A DNA stretch of 25,739 nucleotides from a virus: the IMG/VR virus record IMGVR_UViG_3300032265_000800, positions 1 to 25,739 of that record; one strand, written 5' to 3'. Shown in pieces: positions 16,501 to 24,185 of this stretch; positions within the stretch are counted from its first letter, which is position 1; each line of letters begins with the position of its first letter. A model generated the notes under the pieces. It had not been told where the DNA came from, did no database searches, and was given only the letters and a program-made list of their open reading frames with translations. A program made the position numbers and the translations under genes.

Positions 16501-18155
16501 GATATACGATGAAAGATATTGGTACTCTGGATAAGAGAATTACTAATCTAGAGAGCTACACAACTTTAAACTCTCTACAGCAAAAAGCAACTAACCAGAC
16601 TATAACATATCAGAATGGAACGACAGCAAAAGATATCTATGGTGTAATTACGGATAATTTTGCAGACTTTAGTGTTGCTGACACTACAAGTGTAGATTTA
16701 CTATCAAAAATTCAGAATTCGACACTAACTCCAATTCAAGAAATTACGCCAATAAACTTTAACTTCTTATCATCAACATCTGGTAATTATCAGATTCATC
16801 ATAAAACTTTAACTGTTGGATATACCGAAACTCCAGCGATTACTCAGAATACAGTTACTAGAGGAATTGTTGTTCAGCCATTCTCATTCGGCCAGTTTAA
16901 AGGTCAGATGAAACTGAAACCAGAGTCAGATTTCTTCGTAAGTCAAAATCTAGTTCCTGTTGTAATTACTGCTCCTGATGAGCCAGTAATTCAGCCTGCA
17001 TATACTGTTGGTGCTAATGGTGTTGCAGTTCCAGTAGCAACATCCCCAGTAACTCCAGTAATTGTAATAAATCCACTGTTACTTCCAATTGCAAATATTA
17101 CTGAGGTTCCTACCCTATTCACTCAAACATTAACTTCGAGCGGTGGAACATCTCCATATGTTTATACAGTAATTACAGGATCATTGCCTCCAGGTCTTTC
17201 ATTAGGATCATCAACTGGAATTATAACTGGATACCCAACATATCCAGGAAGATATCATTTCTCTATAAAATCAACAGATGTTAATGGCTTAACTAGTGCG
17301 CAAGATTTTTACATGACTGTAAACATGGTTTATCCAACAATACTAGTAAGTCCATTGTCAGTTTCTGGTGCAACCTCAAATGTTGCATACTCAACAGTTA
17401 ACTTCACTGCTTCTGGTGCCTATACTCCATACACATACTCAGTAACTAGTGGTTCGCTTCCAACTGGATTGTCATTAAGTTCTGGTGGTGCGTTAACAGG
17501 AACTCCAACCTCGCAAGGAAATTATAACTTTACCGTAACTGCTAAAGACGTCAATTCATATAATGGTTCTTCGAGCTACACAATGACAGTTTCTCCACCA
17601 ACAATCAGTATAACCCCTTCAACATTACCGAGTGGAATTGGTTCTACAGTATACACAACAACAGCAATTACTGCTTCTGGTGGTAATGCTCCATATACAT
17701 ATACTGTATATACTGGTTCTTTACCTCCTGGATTAACATTAAGTTCTGGCGGTTCATTATCAGGAACCCCGACTTCTAATGGTACATATAACTTCCATGT
17801 GAAGGCGACAGATTCTAATAGTGCTATTGGTATTATTGCATATACAGTAGCAGTTGCTGCACCAACGATTAGCATAAGCCCATCTTCCCTATTGGTTGGA
17901 ACTGCTGAGGCTGCTTACTCTGGTGCTGCAAATACCGTATCTGCATCTGGTGGTTCTGGCGTATATACATATGCAGTAACCAATGGATCTTTACCGAGTG
18001 GTCTATCGATGGCATCAACTGGAATTATTAGTGGGACGCCGACAGTGGCTGGTACATTTGGTATTACAGTTACTGCAACTGACGCGAATGGGTTTATTGG
18101 ATCGAAAGTTTATTCCGTTCTGATAAATGCTCCAACAATAACATTAAGTCCTTAA
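13533..18155 (+). CDS. DUF4815-type virion protein fused to four Ig-like (He_PIG) domains
   Basis: A 1540-residue structural protein. The N-terminus (YYDDFQ..., YMRILFKPGYAVQARELTQI, QSILQNQI) and later landmarks (NIEPGKAYVKGYEFETIG, PRIDKLTLTKDRQFNI, HRGYTMKDIGTLDKRI) are those of the DUF4815 family found after gp8 in marine T4-like phages. Its place suggests a peripheral baseplate or fibre-attachment role; exact function is not known. Residues 1180-1265, 1266-1354, 1355-1442 and 1443-1532 are four tandem putative-Ig domains with SGG-xxPYxYxVxxGSLPxGLxL and GTPTxxGxYxFxVxxxDxxG. The last eight residues, APTITLSP, are the first strand of a fifth domain whose body is encoded by the next gene. 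AGG lies 8 nt before the ATG; gp8 ends two bases upstream. Confidence 0.85.
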   Translation: MDFSIAPYYDDFQSTSGAKYNNYMRILFKPGYAVQARELTQIQSILQNQIKSLGDFVLQNGSPVSGGHITFDVSSKSIQIQSTQSGIPITISDFNNQLIINATGSAIARAKVTAVDTSTSSAVSAGSLILKYLTSDEFADGDVIQIANGNQEKATLLTSNALSNCATVSINDGVFYVDGYFVYVPSQTIVLSSLSSNVSCTVGLQINDAIVDYTADAALLDPAQASFNYQAPGADRYQFNLTLTYRPIGSTDTSAYFELLTIENGVVTSQVDYALLGGIQDTLAATVYDQSGDFTVRPFRVSASENTANQSTFLLNIEPGKAYVKGYEFETIGTVKIADLKAQTTERNSGYDLSLFYGNYVITNNVHSGNIADFNIQNFGSLDLHTVPQAYINTKSSAAYSNTKIGTAKIRDLEPSGDGVTYYAYLTAINTAPLVVNSSGFSPNQYYANVPLLTTQTGAFNNVTVSVVSGNSSGDVRTIIASTSDGNGNTSLQVNNPFTDQIDSTSVLSLNFGIKDVDSLVVSPTIVLDGTAANNYVYSNNYFAGMDISAKGKSAVGGNTNIFSTDYNSLIYPLPQTWIAQSTTALPSMNNMSYLTKKVLTGVTFATSNSYFATSGTQLKGTTSESYTFGFGSGGSVPDILANETVTILVTNKQSSNLTNGSIIVFNHNTVANGNSIYQNSQNSITAIVSSSGAFTADIILTIQENSVEVPQNNLLRTKTRVGNTANITLISTDSPANGGYAIIGAPGGTYFDSSNGYVWIPASSVVNVPGKPQSLYVPDVLSVIRIYDSGNPSYPPNSVNAIDVTNSYLLNGGQNDNYYDHGYLLLKEGYNPPRGQIVVMLTCYLHSTNPGFFSVDSYPAFDYNEEYIPHYSSKQNGVFSLRDAIDFRPTRAPGYSSNVQPFTLITGTNGVYLPNPNYAMPLSYSYYVPRIDKLTLTKDRQFNIIYGTPGLNPQTPADADDAMTLYIITVPQYTSNTAAIGLKYIDHRGYTMKDIGTLDKRITNLESYTTLNSLQQKATNQTITYQNGTTAKDIYGVITDNFADFSVADTTSVDLLSKIQNSTLTPIQEITPINFNFLSSTSGNYQIHHKTLTVGYTETPAITQNTVTRGIVVQPFSFGQFKGQMKLKPESDFFVSQNLVPVVITAPDEPVIQPAYTVGANGVAVPVATSPVTPVIVINPLLLPIANITEVPTLFTQTLTSSGGTSPYVYTVITGSLPPGLSLGSSTGIITGYPTYPGRYHFSIKSTDVNGLTSAQDFYMTVNMVYPTILVSPLSVSGATSNVAYSTVNFTASGAYTPYTYSVTSGSLPTGLSLSSGGALTGTPTSQGNYNFTVTAKDVNSYNGSSSYTMTVSPPTISITPSTLPSGIGSTVYTTTAITASGGNAPYTYTVYTGSLPPGLTLSSGGSLSGTPTSNGTYNFHVKATDSNSAIGIIAYTVAVAAPTISISPSSLLVGTAEAAYSGAANTVSASGGSGVYTYAVTNGSLPSGLSMASTGIISGTPTVAGTFGITVTATDANGFIGSKVYSVLINAPTITLSP
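17070..18152 (+). repeat. Array of four Ig-like domains plus an orphan first strand
   Basis: Units of 86-90 residues begin at codons 1180, 1266, 1355 and 1443 of the upstream protein. Each has PTIxxSP, ASGGxxPYTY, GSLPxGL, GTPT and a final VxAxDxxG element (the He_PIG/PF05345 pattern). The array ends after APTITLSP, which would start a fifth unit. The copies are diverged in DNA, sharing only short runs such as AACAGGAACTCCAAC. Confidence 0.85.
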
Positions 18156-18173
18156 TTTGAGAGAATACGAATG
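18153..18173 (+). other. In-frame stop, ribosome-binding-like stretch and restart splitting an Ig-like domain
   Basis: A TAA at 18153-18155 is followed in the same reading frame by TTT GAG AGA ATA CGA and an ATG at 18171. GAGAG lies about 7 nt before that ATG and can serve as a ribosome-binding site. Removing these 21 bases would join ...PTITLSP to TALTNATVSTPYTQ..., which fits the repeat consensus exactly. The upstream and downstream genes are therefore one ancestral array divided by a small intercistronic insertion. Confidence 0.75.
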
Positions 18174-20090
18174 ACAGCATTAACAAACGCAACAGTCAGT
18201 ACTCCATATACGCAAGTTATAACACCAAGTGGTGGTATTTCTCCGTATACCTATTCTATAGTTTCAGGTACTGGTTCTCTACCAACAGGATTATATTTTA
18301 CTCCAAATGGTGCGGCAACTGGAGCGACTACAACAATACAGGGTACTCCAACTGGTGCTGTGGGCACATACGCATTTACATTTAGCGTTAGTGATTCTTA
18401 TAATTTTAGTGTACAAAAAATATATACAATTCAATTAGGTTCTCCAACAATTATCATCACTCCTGGGGTATTGCCAAATGCTAAAGTTGGGCAATTATAC
18501 ACTCAAACATTTGTTGCAAATACACCTACGGGCAGTTACAATTTTACATTTGCTAATACTGGAGCATTACCAGAAGGTCTAACGCTAACATCATCGACTG
18601 GTGTTCTAAGTGGAACCCCGACAACAGCTGAGTCTAATACATTCACTATCACCGCAAGTAATAGTCAATATTCTTATTCTAATACCACACCCAACTACAC
18701 TATTGTGACTGCAGCATCACCACCAACAATTATTGTTTCTGGTTCACCAGGATATGGGGTTTGGGGTCAAGTTTATCCAGGAGCAACAATAACTGCTTCT
18801 GGAGGAACTGCACCATATACATTCGCAATCTCATCTGGTGCATTGCCAGCAGCATTGACGCTGTCGTCGGGTGGTGTAATATCAGGAACAGTTGCCAAAG
18901 CGGATGCTGATGATTATGGGACTGGAACAGATCCTGATGATATTGGTGCATACCAATTTACTGTATCGGCAACGGATGCTAATGGGTATACTGGAACGAA
19001 TTCTTTTCAAATTTCACTTAATAATCCAACTATAACTATTGCTGCTCCGACATCAACTGCAACCGTTGGTACTGCATACTCTAGTTCTATTTCTGCTAGC
19101 GGTGGATACACACCATATACTTACAAAATAGCAAGCGGATCTTTACCAAGTGGACTCACTAAGGGTTCTTCTGGTGCAATAACAGGAACTCCAACTCGTA
19201 ATGGAGTGTATACTTTCACGGTAACTGCAACAGACCAATATGGATATAGTGCAACATCTTCTTCTTTTACTATTACTGTCGGTGCTGGAACGTTAGCTCT
19301 GAGTACACTATCAGCAACTACTGGAACTGGTAATGTTGCATATACTGGAACCTTTAGTGCCTCGGGTGGTTCTGGTAATTATTCATATGCAATTACATCA
19401 GGATCTTTACCAACAGGAATTACTAACAGTGGTACTGGTACTATTTCTGGGACTCCACAGGCTACAGGTACATTTAATTTTACTGTTACTGCTACAGATA
19501 CGACATATGCCACTACTGTCTCTAGAGCATATACATTAACTATTGTTCCACCAGGAATAACTGTACTCCCAACAGTCATAACATCTGGACAATTTGAAGT
19601 CGCATATACGCAAACCATGAGTGCTACTGGCGGTACTGCGCCATATACATTCGCGGTAACAGGTAATCATTTACCTCAAGGCTGGCAAATGAGCACAGCT
19701 GGTGTTATAAATGGAACAAGTGTTGGTCCTGGCTGGGATGCATATATTTTATCTCAGCATCCGAATGGATACCAAAATTTCAACTTTACTATAACAGCAA
19801 CTGACAAGTATGGTTATCAAGGATCTAGAGCTTATGATCACACAATGAATGCTCCGACAATAACTTTAAGTCCAGCAAGTTCATTCCCAGCAACAATATC
19901 TGCTAGTGGTGGCGTTGGACCATATGTTTATTCAGTAAGTTCCGGAACATTACCTAATGGCTGGTCACTAAATGGTACCACTGGTGCAATTAGCGGTACT
20001 GCTCCATCAACTGGCGGAACATACAACTGGACAGTACAAGCGGTTGACTCTAATGGATTCGCTGGGTATCGTAGTTACACTACAACTCTA
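18171..20090 (+). repeat. Array of seven Ig-like domains
   Basis: Continuation of the array at 17070-18152, making about eleven units in total. The unit length varies from 80 to 102 residues because of loop insertions in domains 3 and 6 of this gene. Domain 7 has a shortened first half (ASSFPATISASGG). Confidence 0.82.
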
Positions 20091-20474
20091 CCTAATACTA
20101 ATCGACCAGGACCACAAGGTGGTCAAGTATCAGCTGCTGGCGGTGGTGGTCCTGTTGGGGCAATACTAACTGGCACAACTACTTCTGCTGGTGGCTTACC
20201 GACAACTTATACTGCTTCTGGTGGAGCTGCTGGTGCTGCTGGAGTTCAAACGACAGTCACTGTTGCGCAGCCAACGGGAACTTCTCAAACGACATCAGGT
20301 GTAACGACGGTTTTAGTATCGCCAGTCTCTACTGGCGTTGTGACTACGCAAGCCAGTAACACAAATACTGCTTGCACTACAACCTCAACCACAGCTAGTG
20401 GAACTGGATCATCAATACAAGTTAGTGGTGGTGGGTATGTTAATCCGAGCCTTGGTGGTCCGAGCGGGAAATAA
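18171..20474 (+). CDS. Ig-like (He_PIG) repeat virion protein, seven domains plus Ser/Thr/Gly-rich tail
   Basis: A 767-residue protein in the same frame as the preceding gene, 15 bases after its stop. Domains span about 1-90, 91-182, 183-284, 285-372, 373-460, 461-560 and 561-640. Each keeps ASGG-xxPYTY, GSLPxG and GTPxxxGxYxFTVxATD. The first domain lacks the PTIxxSP strand that begins all others. Domain 3 has an Asp-rich loop at 245-257 (DADDYGTGTDPDD) and domain 6 a longer insertion near 517-533. Residues about 642-767 are low-complexity Thr/Ser/Gly/Ala. Phage Ig-like domains usually decorate capsid, baseplate or fibres and bind carbohydrate weakly; here the context suggests a surface accessory of the baseplate. 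No signal peptide or membrane segment is seen. Translation is probably coupled to the upstream gene. Confidence 0.82.
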   Translation: MTALTNATVSTPYTQVITPSGGISPYTYSIVSGTGSLPTGLYFTPNGAATGATTTIQGTPTGAVGTYAFTFSVSDSYNFSVQKIYTIQLGSPTIIITPGVLPNAKVGQLYTQTFVANTPTGSYNFTFANTGALPEGLTLTSSTGVLSGTPTTAESNTFTITASNSQYSYSNTTPNYTIVTAASPPTIIVSGSPGYGVWGQVYPGATITASGGTAPYTFAISSGALPAALTLSSGGVISGTVAKADADDYGTGTDPDDIGAYQFTVSATDANGYTGTNSFQISLNNPTITIAAPTSTATVGTAYSSSISASGGYTPYTYKIASGSLPSGLTKGSSGAITGTPTRNGVYTFTVTATDQYGYSATSSSFTITVGAGTLALSTLSATTGTGNVAYTGTFSASGGSGNYSYAITSGSLPTGITNSGTGTISGTPQATGTFNFTVTATDTTYATTVSRAYTLTIVPPGITVLPTVITSGQFEVAYTQTMSATGGTAPYTFAVTGNHLPQGWQMSTAGVINGTSVGPGWDAYILSQHPNGYQNFNFTITATDKYGYQGSRAYDHTMNAPTITLSPASSFPATISASGGVGPYVYSVSSGTLPNGWSLNGTTGAISGTAPSTGGTYNWTVQAVDSNGFAGYRSYTTTLPNTNRPGPQGGQVSAAGGGGPVGAILTGTTTSAGGLPTTYTASGGAAGAAGVQTTVTVAQPTGTSQTTSGVTTVLVSPVSTGVVTTQASNTNTACTTTSTTASGTGSSIQVSGGGYVNPSLGGPSGK

Positions 20475-20482
20475 TTTAAATA
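20475..20482 (+). promoter_or_regulatory. Possible late promoter octamer TTTAAATA
   Basis: TTTAAATA differs from the T4 late consensus TATAAATA at one base. It begins directly after the stop of the Ig-repeat gene, in the widest rightward gap (50 bp), and would initiate near 20488, about 36 nt before the next ATG. The rest of the gap (20483-20524) is AT-rich with GGGA 6 nt before the ATG and no hairpin that I can see. Confidence 0.3.
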
Positions 20483-20524
20483 CATAATATGTACAAAATA
20501 GTAAAGAGATAATCGGGAAAAAAT

Positions 20525-23500
20525 ATGGCAACACCAATAATAACAAATGCTGGTCCACAAAAAATTGATGTGTCCATCGTTCCATACATGCGATCGGGGC
20601 AAGTTGAGGTTATCACAAATAATCTACGCCCAGGAAAGGGTGCATATTATTGGTTTGATCAGACTCCAGTCAATCAATTCGTCCAGACAGCTTCTGTTTT
20701 GAATGTTAAAAATGTATCTTCTGTTAATATTTCTCAGGGCGATGGTATTTACTGTCAGAACACCCATGCTTATGCAACTGTTATTTCAGTTTCACCAAAT
20801 ACCGCGCCAAATGTAACTACAATCTATATTAATGAAAATTATTTGACTCTAAATTTATATCCTGTTGGTGCGAATGTAGTTTGGAATTCTAGCAATACTA
20901 GTGACTATAAACCAGGCGATATTATTTTCCAGATCATTAATGTTCCTGCAAATGGTAATACATCCCTAAGCGCGACGTTCATGGGCATGGTTGAGTATTG
21001 GAATCCAGTAAATGCTTCTCTTAGCGTATCTCCTATCTCTGGAACTATTTTTGCCAATTCAATTTCTCAATTGACGGTTAATGCAAATAGTGTTATCTAT
21101 AAAATGACGGATAATCAAATTGCATATACTCTATCTGTTGTTGGTGCAAATGGCGGCACTACTGTTCCTAATTTCCCGAATGCTAATGCAATTATTTTCA
21201 CATCACAGACCTCGCCGAATTTGTTATCGACAAATACAACAAGTGCATATGTCCAAAATCACGGTTTGATAATTAATGCAAATACTTTAGATACGACATA
21301 TACTCATATAAATTTACCATCAGCTGACTATGCTGGAACTCGCGCGGCAAATACTCTGTATATTGTTAGTGGAAGTGGCATTGGTTCTAATTCTCAAATT
21401 ACCTCAGCTTCTGATAACACAGTAATAACTTCTAACCCACTTTATGTTAATGGTACTTCTGCTTGGACAATTGGTACTCCGCAAGTAGACCATAATGGTA
21501 TGCTCGCTGGTATATTCACAATTCCAGAAACTGCTACTTTTAACTTTTTAAGCGGTCAAAGAACATTAACAATTACAGATACTGCAGATAGTGTTGATAG
21601 CGTTAATGGTACGATGAGAGCTCAGGCATATTATACTGCTTCTCCATCAATATTCAATACAAGTGACTTTAGAGGAACACCTACTCTTAAATGTGTAGCG
21701 GTTCAGCCTCCAGGAAGTGCTCCAGTTGCTCCAGTAGACCCATCATCTAGAGGGTCAGTCACATCAACGCATGCGCTAGTTGCTAATACTTCGGTTGCTA
21801 ATACTGGAACTTATCTATCAGATAATGATCCTCTAGCTCAAACCTTTACGACACCAGCACCAAAAAGCGTTAAACAAAATTATGGAATTTTTGCAACATC
21901 AGTTGATCTTTGGTTCAAGAATGTACCAACAGGAAGTTCTCCACAACTTCCTGTAATTTTAAGTCTCGTTACGACCAATAATGGGTTCCCAACATCAACG
22001 ATTCTTTCACAGGTTGCTGTGCAATGCGCTGATGTTAAAGTATCAAATGTTCCAGATAGTGCTAACATCGGTTCTTTGATTGCAAACAATTCGACGGCAA
22101 CAAGATTTACTTTCCCTGATCCAGTTTATCTTGATGCATCAACTCAATATGCTATTGTTGTTCATTCAGACTCTCCAGACTACCAATCATTCGTCTCTGA
22201 TATTGGTTCATATAACATATCATATGGTGCAAATAGTTCAGTTACTGTTGGTGGTTCTCAGCAGACTAATATTCTATACACTTACCTAACTCAGCCTGAA
22301 GCATTCACGGTTTCTGATGTTCTAGTTTTTGGTGCAGCTAAAGGTGTTACGAATCCAACCACAAGAGATAGTATCGTCCAAAAAGCACTACAAACATACA
22401 GATCTACAAATCCTGGGGATGCAGTTAATGCTGCTCAGTCTTCAATTACATATTATGCAGTAGATCCGACTACTGGTAATGTGTATCAGATGACTAATAT
22501 TATTCCAACGTCGACGCAAAGTAAAGTTTCTGCGCCACCTAATGTTGGATCATTATATTTGGCTCAGAATTCTTCAACATGGAAACCACTAAAGAATCAA
22601 ATGCTCATGTTTGTACTGAATAGAGCAGTATTTAATACAACACCGACACAGTTAAAATTTAATGTTTCTCCTCCAGTAAATACTATCGCGGTAGATTCTG
22701 TCGTATTGAACTCTGATGATATTGTATTCCCATCATCAAGTTTAACATATGCTTTAGAAACAACATATTTGAGTAATCAAGTATCTCCTCCTGCATTTAA
22801 GCTGAACCCAACAGCTAAGATCTTAACTCCTGGGGTAGTTTATAATTTTAATCAAGATTATGAAGCATTATCCATAAGCAATACTAGAGAGAAATATATT
22901 CTTCCTGGAAACGCTAATACAGTCATAGTTAATGTTACAATGCAGACAAATGATCCTGATGTAAGTCCAATATTCAACATGGAAAGATTCAGTGCTCTTG
23001 TTGGAACTAATATAATTTCCCCAGGATATATACTTCCTCCGCATGTGTCAATATCTAATTCAGTTAATGTAATATCCAAAATTTCTTCGACATATAACGT
23101 TGAAACTTTTGTTGTGACCATTGATCCTCCAACTTCACTTGTCAATAATGTCCAAGCAACAGCAAATATTACTGCCGCGCAAATTTCCTCAAATGGAAAT
23201 ATCACTGGGATAAACATGATAAATCTTGGTGCTGGATATATACAAACACCAAATATTACTATTACATCTAATGCTGTTGCTATTGCAACTGGCGATGCTT
23301 TAGCGAACAGTAATGTTATTCTTAACTTAACAACTTCTTATGGAAGCTGGGATAATGGATTACAGGTTAGTGGTCCAGGAATTCCTAATGGAACTCTCGT
23401 TCTTTCTTATAATTCAACCCAGTTGAATCTTTCTCAGAATGTGACACAAACTGCTAGTGCGATAACAATAACTGGAAATACGGTTCTTGCTAATACGACA

Positions 23501-23965
23501 GTTTCTGGTGAGAATAGAAAATACAACGGTAATGGCGTTGCTCGATATCAAACTCGTGAAATCATTCTTGCTAATGGGTTTGCTTCTGGCGACTTGAGGG
23601 TATTTGTTGATGGTATTATTCCTAATGGTACTGCTGTAAATGTATACTATAAGGTTCTTTCTGGTCATGATTCAGATACAATCCTAGATAAGAATTGGCA
23701 GCTGATGACAGCTGTCAGTAGTGTTGTAAATTCCCCAGATCATAATACTCCAATTGAGATTGCTTACGCTCCAAGTCCTCTTGTAAATGGACTACCGAGC
23801 GGAACTTTATCTTATGTTGAATATTCGTCAGATGGTATTCCTACGACCTATCCACTTGGAGGAACATTCCAGTCGTTCCAAGTTAAGATTGTAATGATCT
23901 CTGACGATCCGACTGATGTTCCTAAGATAATAGGATTGAGAGCTGTTGCATTACCGCCAGGATAA
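20525..23965 (+). CDS. Large virion protein with DPLAQTF/lectin-like domain, at the gp10-like position
   Basis: An 1146-residue protein. The N-terminus (DVSIVPYMRSGQVEVITNNL, RPGKGAYYWFDQTPV) is typical of the structural proteins that accompany DUF4815 proteins in marine T4-like phages. Residues about 436-600 carry NDPLAQTFTTPAP, ATSVDLWFKNVP, FTFPDPVYLDASTQYAIVVH and SPDYQSFVSDIG, a jelly-roll-like module found in many such virion proteins. The C-terminal region includes a GGSGY-like element at about 890-917 (NGNITGINMINLGAGY, PNITITS) and a final beta domain with REIILANGFASGDLRVFVDG and FQSFQVKIVMISDDPTDVPK, typical of wedge or pin proteins that end in 'xKI-R-xAL'. It probably sits on the baseplate edge and anchors fibres; the exact T4 equivalent is uncertain. 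GGGA precedes the ATG by 6 nt. Confidence 0.78.
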   Translation: MATPIITNAGPQKIDVSIVPYMRSGQVEVITNNLRPGKGAYYWFDQTPVNQFVQTASVLNVKNVSSVNISQGDGIYCQNTHAYATVISVSPNTAPNVTTIYINENYLTLNLYPVGANVVWNSSNTSDYKPGDIIFQIINVPANGNTSLSATFMGMVEYWNPVNASLSVSPISGTIFANSISQLTVNANSVIYKMTDNQIAYTLSVVGANGGTTVPNFPNANAIIFTSQTSPNLLSTNTTSAYVQNHGLIINANTLDTTYTHINLPSADYAGTRAANTLYIVSGSGIGSNSQITSASDNTVITSNPLYVNGTSAWTIGTPQVDHNGMLAGIFTIPETATFNFLSGQRTLTITDTADSVDSVNGTMRAQAYYTASPSIFNTSDFRGTPTLKCVAVQPPGSAPVAPVDPSSRGSVTSTHALVANTSVANTGTYLSDNDPLAQTFTTPAPKSVKQNYGIFATSVDLWFKNVPTGSSPQLPVILSLVTTNNGFPTSTILSQVAVQCADVKVSNVPDSANIGSLIANNSTATRFTFPDPVYLDASTQYAIVVHSDSPDYQSFVSDIGSYNISYGANSSVTVGGSQQTNILYTYLTQPEAFTVSDVLVFGAAKGVTNPTTRDSIVQKALQTYRSTNPGDAVNAAQSSITYYAVDPTTGNVYQMTNIIPTSTQSKVSAPPNVGSLYLAQNSSTWKPLKNQMLMFVLNRAVFNTTPTQLKFNVSPPVNTIAVDSVVLNSDDIVFPSSSLTYALETTYLSNQVSPPAFKLNPTAKILTPGVVYNFNQDYEALSISNTREKYILPGNANTVIVNVTMQTNDPDVSPIFNMERFSALVGTNIISPGYILPPHVSISNSVNVISKISSTYNVETFVVTIDPPTSLVNNVQATANITAAQISSNGNITGINMINLGAGYIQTPNITITSNAVAIATGDALANSNVILNLTTSYGSWDNGLQVSGPGIPNGTLVLSYNSTQLNLSQNVTQTASAITITGNTVLANTTVSGENRKYNGNGVARYQTREIILANGFASGDLRVFVDGIIPNGTAVNVYYKVLSGHDSDTILDKNWQLMTAVSSVVNSPDHNTPIEIAYAPSPLVNGLPSGTLSYVEYSSDGIPTTYPLGGTFQSFQVKIVMISDDPTDVPKIIGLRAVALPPG

Positions 23966-23967
23966 TT

Positions 23968-24180
23968 ATGAGTAAATATATTAAAGTAAAAGATAATGAA
24001 CATTTAGTCAAAGATCCTGTGACTAAAGCGATCTTAAATATAGATCATAAGGCGATTTTGAGACACGAACAGAGAATGAAGGTTATTGAAAAAGAAAAGA
24101 ACAGAGATGATGAGATAAATACAATTAAGACGGAACTATCTGAGATTAAATCTCTACTTCAGAAATTAATAAGCGGTTAG
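23968..24180 (+). CDS. Small coiled-coil protein, possible fibre or baseplate adaptor
   Basis: A 70-residue protein. Residues 1-30 (MSKYIKVKDNEHLVKDPVTK, AILNIDHKAI) resemble a small protein I recall from T4-like marine phages near tail fibre genes, with the pattern 'KDxxxLVRDxxTGAILN'. Residues about 31-46 are strongly charged, and 47-68 (INTIKTELSEIKSLLQKLI) form a short heptad pattern with I50, I53, L57, I60, L64 and L67, compatible with a dimeric or trimeric coiled coil. AGGA sits 5 nt before the ATG and overlaps the upstream stop region; the next gene begins five bases after its TAG. No function is established; the position before the fibre suggests an attachment or assembly factor. Confidence 0.75.
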   Translation: MSKYIKVKDNEHLVKDPVTKAILNIDHKAILRHEQRMKVIEKEKNRDDEINTIKTELSEIKSLLQKLISG

Positions 24181-24185
24181 AATAA

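Noticed and set aside
17576-17875. 99-codon minus-strand open frame opposite the Ig repeats
   Set aside because: Reverse-strand image of PTIS/TGSLPPGL codons; no independent features.
18153-18155. Sequencing error as the cause of the stop between the two Ig-repeat genes
   Set aside because: The difference from a continuous array is a 21-base in-frame block containing a stop, a ribosome-binding-like stretch and an ATG, not a single base change.
22858-23217. 119-codon minus-strand open frame
   Set aside because: It lies wholly opposite the 1146-residue virion gene, has no family resemblance, and would be the only leftward gene right of 1237.
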